From an uncultured Clostridia bacterium (lineage in GTDB: Bacteria > Bacillota > Clostridia > Oscillospirales > Acutalibacteraceae): DNA of 16,266 bases. This document shows positions 1 through 7,215 of the stretch, in pieces. The stretch is from the NCBI GenBank assembly GCA_947171615.1, contig CAMVYG010000026.1:1-16266 (forward strand). Direction: 5' to 3'. Each line of letters starts with the position of its first letter. The first letter of the stretch is position 1. Position numbers and translations under genes: made by a program. Under the pieces are notes generated by a model that was not told the origin of the DNA, searched no databases, and saw only the letters and a program-made list of their open reading frames with translations.

Positions 1-2347
1 GTTCCAGATCCTGTTCGCTCATTCCTTCACCGTTATCCGATACCGCAATCCTCAGAACATGCTCCTGCAGGGATACGGATATTATGATCTCTCCGGAAGC
101 TTCCGTATCCTTAAAGCCGTGATAAATGGCGTTTTCCACCACAGGCTGCAAAATGAATTGCAGCACATGGCATTCCCGAAGCTCCTCCGGAACATCAAAG
201 GACACGGTGAATTTCTCTCCAAACCTCACCTTTTGAATGTCCGCATAATAGGAAATGTATTTCAGTTCTTCCTCCAAAGGAACTAACCTGGATCTGACCT
301 CTGTACACCGCCGAAACAGATAAATGAGCTTTTGAATGATCTCCATGGTGCGCGGATCGTTGGTGGAAGCCATATACTCGATGGTGCGAAGGGTATTGCA
401 CAGGAAATGAGGGTTGATCTGTGATTGAAGCAAATTCAGTTCAATTTCCTGAGAGCGCAGCTCAATCACATATTTTTCAAGGATCAACCGGTTGATCCTG
501 TCAAGCATTTGGTTGATACCATTCCCCAAAGCATAAATTTCATCTTTTTGCTCCGAATAAAAACGAATATTCAAATCTCCCATATTTGTATGGCCGACCA
601 CTTTTTGAATGGCGTTTACATTCACCATGAAATAGCGGTACAAAAAATAGGAAAGCAACAGGATAAAGAGACACAGCACCATCATAATGACCAGTGCGAC
701 CCAGATAAACACTGCGGCCTGGGCATAATACTGGTTATGCGGGATCGCAAAATTCATCACCCAGTTCGTGCGGTCCAATTTCTGAGAAATGGCGATCATA
801 TCAAGCTTTTTATCCCCTACCGAGTGAAGGGGTACTTCAGGAGCGGCACGGTCTGTAATTTCTCCGTAGCCCCCATATTTTCCGGCAATACTATCTAACG
901 CGCCGGTTACAGGGTTCTCCAGGAAATCCAGCACCATATACCCGATTCTTTTCCCGTAAGTATCGCTGTTTTCCATGATATTGATAATGGGCATACTGAT
1001 CCGAATGGTGCGGTTCCCAAACGGATCGTCCGGCTGCCAGTGGATCTGCTTTCTCTGCATATTTTCACGGTCAGGAAGCTGCTTTTGCGCATACTCCTTC
1101 AGATACATGGAAGAATATTGGCAGATCCCGTCCAGATCGTAAAGAGCTAAATTGTAAACCGTAACATTTTTGATCTCCTGGATCTGGAAAATTTCCTGAA
1201 TGTTAAGCGCCTGCTGATCCTCTATCAAAAACCGCTGCGTGGTATGGGAAATTACAATTTCATTTGCCGTTTCCAAACGATTTTTAATAGCTGTCTCTGT
1301 TTGCCGGGAAAGTATATTAATGTTCTTTTCTACGATATTTCCGATATCCCTTTCGATAATACTCTGGGTTGCCCCATAGGAAACATATGTTATAACCAGC
1401 ATCGGCAAAAAGGAAAGCACCATATAGCTGAGCAATACGCTGCGGGAAAAAGAATGGGTATGCTTTGGAATATCGATCCTGGAATCCAGATCGACCGGGT
1501 CCAGCTCCACCACCTGATGACTGAGGGAACGGATAGGATCAAAAACATAGCTGCTGACACAGCGCAGCACAAAATAAGCGATAAAAAGATACAGAACAAA
1601 GGAAATTCCGAGAAAGCAAAAATAACAGCCATAGCTTTTCAAAAAGGATACATTATAGGCGCAGGAAATTTCCCACCCCGGCAGTTTCAGAGGCTTTGAC
1701 AGCCGCAGTTTTTCACCGCTGCCTTCTGATCCCAATACTGCCTCCACATCATTTTGACGAATCGATAGATCCCTTTCAAAAAAGTCCAGACGGTTTTCCA
1801 GCTCTTGAGATACTAAAACCGAGATCACCGCGTCTTCCCGCGGAGCGATCACAGCAAGGCGTTGCTGTCCGCCGATCTCCGCAATTTGTAAAAGATATCT
1901 CTGATCGTTTCCGTATTCCCTGTTTTGGCGCAGCCGTTTGATCCAAGTGTAATAATCCGAATTCAAAAATCCAGAGTGAACCGTTTGCAAACGATAATCT
2001 ACAGCTACTATCTCAATATCACTATTTGTCATTACCATGGTGTTGAGCTCATTTGTAAGCCGGGAAATCTGGTGATTCAATTCATATCCCACTCTGGGAA
2101 TCTGCTTGATTTGATGATAGGAATCCAGTTTTTCAACTGAATTGATCATTCGGGTAATGTTGTCTAACACGCTGTTGGTAGTATCGGCCGCCACATCCAG
2201 CATCACATTGATATTATCCTGAGCCTTTTTCCGCAGGAGAAACAAATCGGACATAAAATTACTGCCGGTACTGATCAAAATGGAACTCAAAATCAATATC
2301 ATGCCTAAAAAAACATATTTCTCTTTTAAGGATCGTCCTTTTTTCAT
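1..2347 (-). CDS. YesM-type sensor histidine kinase, C-terminus beyond window edge
   Basis: An open frame from the ATG at 2347 runs without a stop to base 1, giving 782 codons. The C-terminal part shows the HPK7/YesM signature: a His-kinase box QINPHFLCNTLRTIEYM with His at about residue 647, an N-box QPVVENAIYHG with Asn at about 739, and a G-box SDNGEGM at about 770-775, close to the window edge, so few residues should be missing. A HAMP-like segment lies at about 573-625. Four hydrophobic helices are visible (about 11-30, 238-262, 302-322, 545-572), leaving two outside regions of about 205 and 220 residues. Ordinary YesM kinases have two helices and one outside region. The ribosome site before the ATG is weak. 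It is last in the transporter operon, 232 bases after the binding-protein gene. It should phosphorylate the response regulator at 6311-7069; the signal is unknown, presumably the transported sugar. Confidence 0.95.
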   Translation of the reverse strand, partial: MKKGRSLKEKYVFLGMILILSSILISTGSNFMSDLFLLRKKAQDNINVMLDVAADTTNSVLDNITRMINSVEKLDSYHQIKQIPRVGYELNHQISRLTNELNTMVMTNSDIEIVAVDYRLQTVHSGFLNSDYYTWIKRLRQNREYGNDQRYLLQIAEIGGQQRLAVIAPREDAVISVLVSQELENRLDFFERDLSIRQNDVEAVLGSEGSGEKLRLSKPLKLPGWEISCAYNVSFLKSYGCYFCFLGISFVLYLFIAYFVLRCVSSYVFDPIRSLSHQVVELDPVDLDSRIDIPKHTHSFSRSVLLSYMVLSFLPMLVITYVSYGATQSIIERDIGNIVEKNINILSRQTETAIKNRLETANEIVISHTTQRFLIEDQQALNIQEIFQIQEIKNVTVYNLALYDLDGICQYSSMYLKEYAQKQLPDRENMQRKQIHWQPDDPFGNRTIRISMPIINIMENSDTYGKRIGYMVLDFLENPVTGALDSIAGKYGGYGEITDRAAPEVPLHSVGDKKLDMIAISQKLDRTNWVMNFAIPHNQYYAQAAVFIWVALVIMMVLCLFILLLSYFLYRYFMVNVNAIQKVVGHTNMGDLNIRFYSEQKDEIYALGNGINQMLDRINRLILEKYVIELRSQEIELNLLQSQINPHFLCNTLRTIEYMASTNDPRTMEIIQKLIYLFRRCTEVRSRLVPLEEELKYISYYADIQKVRFGEKFTVSFDVPEELRECHVLQFILQPVVENAIYHGFKDTEASGEIIISVSLQEHVLRIAVSDNGEGMSEQDLE

Positions 2348-2495
2348 AATTCACTTTCTACGCTTTCTCACAGCTGCTGTTTTGAGGAAAGCTCTGATCT
2401 CACCTAGCACAATACATGCCCATCCGGTAAACGCTGCTCACCAGTAATTGCCATGGTCAGAATTCTTCCTCTGCTGCAAAGTCCCCCCGAAAACA

Positions 2496-2525
2496 GATTA
2501 TCCCCACCGATCGGCGGGGATAATC
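2496..2525. terminator. Strong hairpin between binding-protein and kinase genes
   Basis: GATTATCCCC (2496-2505) pairs with GGGGATAATC (2516-2525), and CCGATCGG inside continues the pairing after one A/C mismatch. On the minus strand only a short TTTT follows, so it is a partial terminator or an mRNA 3'-end stabiliser rather than a certain stop. It lies just past the binding-protein stop codon and before the kinase, a position where such hairpins raise binding-protein mRNA over the downstream gene. Confidence 0.55.
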
Positions 2526-2579
2526 CTGTCCCTATCTCGTTTCTTTAACGCTCTGCACCAATCTTAATTTTATGTCAGA

Positions 2580-4211
2580 TTATTTGCAGTTTTCATCATA
2601 GTATTCCTGGTATGCAGCAACATAGTCTGTTCCGCCGCCAGCTTCCCATTGGGGAACGAACTCTTCCCAAAGCTTTTCGGCCTCTTCCTCGCTGGGAGCC
2701 GTAATGATCTTGTTCCAGTACTCGCCCTTGATATTGTTTAAATTTGGACGAACCTCAGATTCGATGGGAAGTGCAACTTCGCTCAGCACATTCACACCGC
2801 CGTAAGGACGGCCGGCCTCGATCACGTTTCTGTTAGAAAACGGATTGTCAGACTCCACATCCTGGCTGGTGGAGAAGATCATTTCGTTGGCATAGGCCTC
2901 TTCGTAGGTATCGTATTCCTCTACGGGAATGTAGCCGTAAACTGTGGACATCAACCCCCACCAACGGGGTGAAATACCGGTTGCGTTACCCCAAACCTTT
3001 TCACAGTTTTCGGGAATGATAGTAAACACACCGTCTTCGGAAAAACCTTCCTCCGTCATGGTAACGCCCTTCTCGCCGCCGATCAGAATTTCTCTGCCTG
3101 TGCGGCTGTTGGCCAGTTCGAACAACTTCAAGCCACCTGCGGGGTTTTTGGCAGTAGCCGGAATCAGAGAAACCTTCCACATGTTAAAGCCCTGTGTTAT
3201 CGGACGAAATTCAGGACGGTCAGCACCGATGGCGGGAATGATCTCATATTCAAAAGAAGGATCCAATGTCTGCATTTTCTCATTAGCCATCGGAATATTT
3301 CCCGCCGGAGTAAATAAGCTGAACACCTTTCCTGCGTCCACATAAGTAGACAGGAAGCCATCTTTAATGGTAGCGTAGTCCTTATTCATCAGGTCTTCTC
3401 TGTACAGCTTGTTGAGGAACAAAAGGGTCTGCTTGGTGCCGTCTGACACAGACAGATCGGTCACCACATCATTGTTGATATCAAAGGAACGTCCGTCCGG
3501 CTTCATTCCACCGCCGCCGAAGTAAGAGAAGAATTGAAAGGCAGTCTGCAGCTTGACCAGCCCATCATCCAAACTGAAGCCTACGCCAATATAGCCCATC
3601 TCCTTTGCCTTCACCATGGCGTCGTAATACTCTTCCATGGTGTTGATCTCGGGATTTCCGATTTTCTCCATAATATCTTTCCGAACTACCATGGTCCAGT
3701 CATTGCCGTGATGAGCGTTAGGGATCACATAACGCTTTCCGTCGTTGAGATAGCCTTTGAAAAGATCGCTGGATGTGATCTTTTCGACATAAATGTGATC
3801 CACCGGATCGATCAGTTCATCCAGGTCTATCAGCAGCTCGTCCTCTGCCCAAGATCTCCAGGGAAGGGAGTCTTCACAGGTGATCAGGTCAGCTTCTTCG
3901 CCAGTTGCCATCATGGTGTTCACCTTCTGGGCGAATTGATCGCCGGGGGCTGTCAGAAATTCGATTTCCATGCCCAGTTCCGGCTCCAGCAGCTTCCACT
4001 GTGAAATGGCCTTGTCGTCCATACCATCCGCCATCATCTTTACGGTTTTCGGCTCTTCGCTGCCTTTTGCCGTTTCTTGCGATTCAACCTTTGATTCAAC
4101 TTTCGATTCGGTTTTAGGAGGGGTGCTTGACCCTCCCCTGTCAGAAGTGCTGCAGGCCGCTGTAGAAAGCGCCAGAAGAACTGCTAACAATACTGCTGAA
4201 ATGCGTTTCAT
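2580..4211 (-). CDS. ABC transporter extracellular solute-binding lipoprotein (LplA-like)
   Basis: 543 residues. The start is the ATG at 4211, because GGAGGATC sits about 5 bases upstream; an in-frame ATG at 4229 would put that site inside the gene. Residues 1-19 form a lipoprotein signal peptide, with the likely lipidated Cys at residue 20 (STAAC; Thr at -3 is a weak but allowed lipobox). A low-complexity linker with repeated ESKVESKVES follows to about residue 55, then a type-2 periplasmic-binding fold of the large LplA/YtcQ kind, whose usual length is about 500-550 residues. It should sit on the outer face of the membrane and deliver an oligosaccharide to the two permeases encoded just upstream. 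Many aromatic and acidic residues in the C-terminal half fit sugar binding, but the actual ligand cannot be read from the sequence. Confidence 0.95.
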   Translation of the reverse strand: MKRISAVLLAVLLALSTAACSTSDRGGSSTPPKTESKVESKVESQETAKGSEEPKTVKMMADGMDDKAISQWKLLEPELGMEIEFLTAPGDQFAQKVNTMMATGEEADLITCEDSLPWRSWAEDELLIDLDELIDPVDHIYVEKITSSDLFKGYLNDGKRYVIPNAHHGNDWTMVVRKDIMEKIGNPEINTMEEYYDAMVKAKEMGYIGVGFSLDDGLVKLQTAFQFFSYFGGGGMKPDGRSFDINNDVVTDLSVSDGTKQTLLFLNKLYREDLMNKDYATIKDGFLSTYVDAGKVFSLFTPAGNIPMANEKMQTLDPSFEYEIIPAIGADRPEFRPITQGFNMWKVSLIPATAKNPAGGLKLFELANSRTGREILIGGEKGVTMTEEGFSEDGVFTIIPENCEKVWGNATGISPRWWGLMSTVYGYIPVEEYDTYEEAYANEMIFSTSQDVESDNPFSNRNVIEAGRPYGGVNVLSEVALPIESEVRPNLNNIKGEYWNKIITAPSEEEAEKLWEEFVPQWEAGGGTDYVAAYQEYYDENCK

Positions 4212-4278
4212 AAAAGATCCTCCATTCAATGTTGTTTATATTTTTCCTGATAAAAAAGATCCCTCTACCCTCCCTTCT

Positions 4279-5142
4279 CTATTCTTTTACAGCGCCGATC
4301 ATAACACCAGCGACAAAATACTTTTGTACAAACGGATACAAAACCAAAATAGGCAGCATAGCTATCATGGTTAATGCCATATTATACTGCTCGCTGGGCA
4401 GCACAGCACCCGCCGCCACCGGGGTTCTCAGCAAAGCCTGCTTGCTGATAATGACATTTCGCAAGATCAGTCCCAGTGGGTAGAGGTCGGGTTTGTTCAT
4501 AAACATCATGGCATTATAGTAGTCATTCCAGTACTGTACGATCAAAAACAGGCTGACTGCCGCAATGACCGGCTTTGATACAGGAATGATGATTTTAAAC
4601 AAGATCTGCATTTCGTTGTACCCATCGATCAGGGCCGCCTCTTCCATTTCCGCCGGAATGCTGATAAAGCTATTTTTCAGGAGCAGAAGATAAAAGGTAC
4701 TAATCAGGGTCGGCAGAAACAGGCAAAAGATCGTGTCTGTAATATAGATCTTTTTCAGCCAGATATAAAGGGGAATAATTCCCCCGTTAAAGAACATCGT
4801 AAAAATAATGAAATTGAAAATAAATTTTCTGCCGATAATATTTTTCTTTGTCAAAGCATAGGCGCCCATAGCACACAGGATCAGGCCGCCCAGCCATCCG
4901 CAAAGCACATTGATCAGGCTGATGAGCATTCCCTTCATGATCTCAGAAGAAGAAAACAACTGGGAAAACACATCTACACTGAAGCTGGTTGGAATAAGGT
5001 GATAGGTAGATTTCACATATCCCTCGGTGGTCGAAAAAGCAACCACGATCATCTGCCAAAATGGAACAAGCAGCACAAGGGCCAAGAGAGCTAAAACAAT
5101 ACCGGACACCACATCAAAGAGTGTAACCTTTCGCACTTTCAT
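4279..5142 (-). CDS. ABC sugar-transporter permease (LplC/YtcP-like)
   Basis: 287 residues with about six membrane helices. The EAA loop that docks the ATPase is clear at residues 168-187 (EAALIDGYNEMQILFKIIIP). The C-terminus FVQKYFVAGVMIGAVKE is typical of the LplC/YtcP branch. I chose the ATG at 5142, preceded at suitable distance by AGGTG; a GTG at 5151 is also open but lies only 3 bases from the GGAG. The gene follows the other permease by 21 bases and precedes the binding protein by 67 bases, so all three should be on one mRNA. It forms the membrane channel as a heterodimer with the product of 5164-6075. No ATPase gene is in the window, as is usual for this class, where a shared MsmX/MsmK-type ATPase serves several importers. 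Confidence 0.95.
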   Translation of the reverse strand: MKVRKVTLFDVVSGIVLALLALVLLVPFWQMIVVAFSTTEGYVKSTYHLIPTSFSVDVFSQLFSSSEIMKGMLISLINVLCGWLGGLILCAMGAYALTKKNIIGRKFIFNFIIFTMFFNGGIIPLYIWLKKIYITDTIFCLFLPTLISTFYLLLLKNSFISIPAEMEEAALIDGYNEMQILFKIIIPVSKPVIAAVSLFLIVQYWNDYYNAMMFMNKPDLYPLGLILRNVIISKQALLRTPVAAGAVLPSEQYNMALTMIAMLPILVLYPFVQKYFVAGVMIGAVKE

Positions 5143-5163
5143 TCTACACACCTGCTCCTTTCC

Positions 5164-6075
5164 TCAATAAATGCTTTCCTGTCCCATCAGGCGGACCACC
5201 CAGTTGCTGACCAGCAAAAACAGCATGCTGATCACGGAATTGATAAATCCAGCGGCAGCCTGAACACCGAGATTCGGCACCTCTTTCAGAGTTCGCACAA
5301 TGTAGGTGGACAAAATATCTCCTTTGTCATACACCACCGGGCTATAAAGGTTATAAACCTGGTCAAAACCCTGGGTGAACACTCCGCCCACAAACAGAAT
5401 GAACATAATGGAAATGGTGGGAGCAATTCCCGGCAGAGAAATATACCGAATCTTCTGCCAGCGGTTCACTCCATCCAGATCAGCCGATTCATATAACGTG
5501 GGGTTAATACCCTGAATGGCGGCAATGTAAATAATGGAGTTCCACCCCACCTCTTTCAGTAAATTGGTAACAATCAAAATTGTTCTGAAATATCGGCTGT
5601 CCCCCAGAAAATCTATCTGCGAACCGCCAAACAGCTGAATGATCCCGTTGACTACGCCGCGGTCCAGCGCCAGTACCGACCCGATGAGACCGCCGAACAC
5701 GATCCAGTTGAAGAAATGGGGAAAATAGGTGATATTTTGAATTACACTGCGAAACGGCTTGGATCTGACCTCGTTGATCATAAAAGCAAAAATGATCGGA
5801 ATGGGGAATTCAAACACGATCCGCAAAAAGGAGATCGCAAAGGTATTTTTGAATGCTTGTACGAAATAACGATCCGAAAACAACATCTTAAAATTATTCA
5901 GTCCTACTAATTCACTGCCGAAAAAGCCCTTGGCAAAGCTGAATTTTTCAAAGGACATGATCAGTCCGAACATGGGAGCGTAAGCAAAAGCAATGTACCA
6001 GACCAATACGATAGCCAACATCAGGTAGACATATCGGTAACGCTTCAAATTCAGCCATACAGACGCCTTTTTCAC
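5164..6075 (-). CDS. ABC sugar-transporter permease (LplB/YteP-like)
   Basis: 303 residues beginning with GTG at 6075, 11 bases after a GGAG. About six membrane helices are visible (roughly 15-37, 78-100, 115-135, 162-187, 220-243, 275-297). The EAA cytoplasmic loop is at residues 196-215 (ESADLDGVNRWQKIRYISLP). The N-terminal pattern KRYRYVYLMLAIVLVWYIAFAYAPMFG is that of LplB/YteP permeases of complex-oligosaccharide importers. It is the first gene of the leftward operon permease-permease-binding protein-kinase, and the promoter at 6144-6172 lies about 70 bases upstream. It pairs with the permease at 4279-5142 to import the ligand delivered by the lipoprotein. Substrate is not deducible. 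Confidence 0.95.
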   Translation of the reverse strand: MKKASVWLNLKRYRYVYLMLAIVLVWYIAFAYAPMFGLIMSFEKFSFAKGFFGSELVGLNNFKMLFSDRYFVQAFKNTFAISFLRIVFEFPIPIIFAFMINEVRSKPFRSVIQNITYFPHFFNWIVFGGLIGSVLALDRGVVNGIIQLFGGSQIDFLGDSRYFRTILIVTNLLKEVGWNSIIYIAAIQGINPTLYESADLDGVNRWQKIRYISLPGIAPTISIMFILFVGGVFTQGFDQVYNLYSPVVYDKGDILSTYIVRTLKEVPNLGVQAAAGFINSVISMLFLLVSNWVVRLMGQESIY

Positions 6076-6143
6076 ACAACATCACACTCCGTTTCAGATT
6101 GATCTCACACCGACTTTATCGTGCAATTTGTGAGTATGGGCTA

Positions 6144-6172
6144 ATTATACGGAGGCAGGCTTTTCAAAACAA
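6144..6172 (-). promoter_or_regulatory. Promoter of the leftward transporter-kinase operon
   Basis: On the minus strand TTGTTT (6172-6167) and a perfect TATAAT (6149-6144) are separated by 17 bases. Transcription would start near 6137, leaving a leader of about 60 bases before the GTG at 6075. Confidence 0.75.
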
Positions 6173-6196
6173 TGCCCCTAATTTCACATTTCGTCC

Positions 6197-6250
6197 ACAA
6201 TATTAGCATGTTGCCTACAAACAACAAATTTTTTCAAAATATTGTTGACC
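6197..6250. promoter_or_regulatory. Candidate operator between the divergent promoters
   Basis: Two overlapping symmetric motifs lie here. ACAATATT (6197-6204) is inverted as AATATTGT (6238-6245). CAACAAATTTT (from 6222) is nearly mirrored by AAAATATTGTTG (ending 6247), which runs into the -35 box of the regulator gene. The whole region from 6173 to 6244 lies between the two -35 boxes, so a protein bound here could act on both arms. Binding by the response regulator is inference; AraC-type regulators often prefer direct rather than inverted sites. Confidence 0.35.
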
Positions 6251-6273
6251 ATTAGCACCAAATAAACTATCAT
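6245..6273 (+). promoter_or_regulatory. Promoter of the response-regulator gene
   Basis: TTGACC (6245-6250), 17-base spacer, TATCAT (6268-6273). Transcription would start near 6280. The ribosome site AAGGAG ends at 6300, 10 bases before the ATG at 6311. Confidence 0.7.
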
Positions 6274-6310
6274 TTAGGAAGCACGCTTTCCGAAAAGGAG
6301 TGGAACCACT

Positions 6311-7069
6311 ATGAATTCCCAGCGCAAAATCTATAAAATTTTATTGGTTGAAGATGAATTGATGATGCAGAAATTCCTTCAAACTTTTATTCACTGGGAG
6401 CAGCTTGGATATGAGATCTGCGCCACTGCATCCAACGGAAAACAGGCGTTGGAATTGATCCCGGATCATTCCCCCGATATTATTCTGACCGATATTCAGA
6501 TGCCGGTCATGGACGGCTTGGAGCTGGCCCATACAGTGCATAAATTGTATCCGCAGATCAAGGTGATTCTCATCAGCGCATACAGCGACTTTTCTTATGC
6601 CCGAAAAGGAATAGAGGCGGGGATCGACAATTATATTCTGAAGTCCGATGAAGAGTTCAGCATCGCCAATTATTTTGCCCGACTGTATCGAATGCTCTCA
6701 CAGCCCAACACAGCCTCTGTTTCTCCGCAACCTGCCGCAGTTCCCCAAACCCACAGCCGCATTGTAGACGAGTGCCTAAGTTACATTGAGCAAAACTATT
6801 TCTCCGATATCACCCTAAAGGATCTTTCGGAATATACCCATACCCACACCAACCATATATGCCGTCTGTTCAGCCAGGAGCTGGGAAGCAGCTTCAACGA
6901 CGTTCTGACCATCAAGCGGCTGGAATCCGCCAAGATCCTGCTGAAAAACACCAATATGAAAATTTATGAAATTGCCGAATTGGTGGGCTATCATAAGCCC
7001 GCTTACTTTTCCGAGCTGTTCAAAAAGTATTGCAACAAAACACCCAATGAGTACCGCAACGATATTTGA
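6311..7069 (+). CDS. YesN-like response regulator, receiver plus AraC-type DNA-binding domain
   Basis: 252 residues. Residues 7-125 are a CheY-like receiver: acidic pair E14/D15, phosphoacceptor D61 in DIILTDIQMP, S89 in LISAYSD and K111 in YILKS, where Ser replaces the usual Pro. A Pro/Gln-rich linker (about 135-150) leads to an AraC-type double helix-turn-helix at about 153-252, ending with the family signature EIAELVGYHKPAYFSELFKKYCNKTPNEYR. YesN regulators are often around 350-540 residues with an extra middle region; this one lacks it and is near the minimum size. Its likely partner is the kinase at 1-2347, although the two genes are separated by three transporter genes on the opposite strand. 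It probably activates the transporter operon and the glycosidase operon. Confidence 0.96.
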   Translation: MNSQRKIYKILLVEDELMMQKFLQTFIHWEQLGYEICATASNGKQALELIPDHSPDIILTDIQMPVMDGLELAHTVHKLYPQIKVILISAYSDFSYARKGIEAGIDNYILKSDEEFSIANYFARLYRMLSQPNTASVSPQPAAVPQTHSRIVDECLSYIEQNYFSDITLKDLSEYTHTHTNHICRLFSQELGSSFNDVLTIKRLESAKILLKNTNMKIYEIAELVGYHKPAYFSELFKKYCNKTPNEYRNDI

Positions 7070-7146
7070 CAGAAAAACGTTCTCTGAAAGCTCGTCCGTT
7101 CTCCCCATTTTGCTAAAACAGGGGAAGAAATGCGGGGATTGAGGTA

Positions 7147-7175
7147 TTGTTTCCTTGATTTCTCACTGCTAGAAT
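7147..7175 (+). promoter_or_regulatory. Promoter of the glycosidase-UroD operon
   Basis: TTGTTT (7147-7152), 17-base spacer, TAGAAT (7170-7175). The start site would be near 7182, and the ribosome site GAGGAG (7202-7207) lies 8 bases before the ATG at 7216. No intrinsic terminator separates it from the regulator gene, so some read-through is likely. Confidence 0.6.
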
Positions 7176-7215
7176 TCCTCTTAGAGAGCCCCTTTGCGGG
7201 AGAGGAGAGAATTTC

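Noticed and set aside
2425..2475. Short minus-strand ORF of about 16 codons between binding-protein and kinase genes.
   Set aside because: Chance-length frame with an ordinary purine stretch before it; nothing supports translation.
7102..7125. Hairpin TCCCC...GGGGA after the response-regulator gene as a terminator.
   Set aside because: Interrupted stem and no T-run after it, so not an intrinsic terminator.
7176..7206. TCCTCT (7176-7181) can pair with AGAGGA (7201-7206), hiding the glycosidase ribosome site.
   Set aside because: The predicted start near 7182 would leave the upstream arm out of the mRNA; only read-through RNA could form it.
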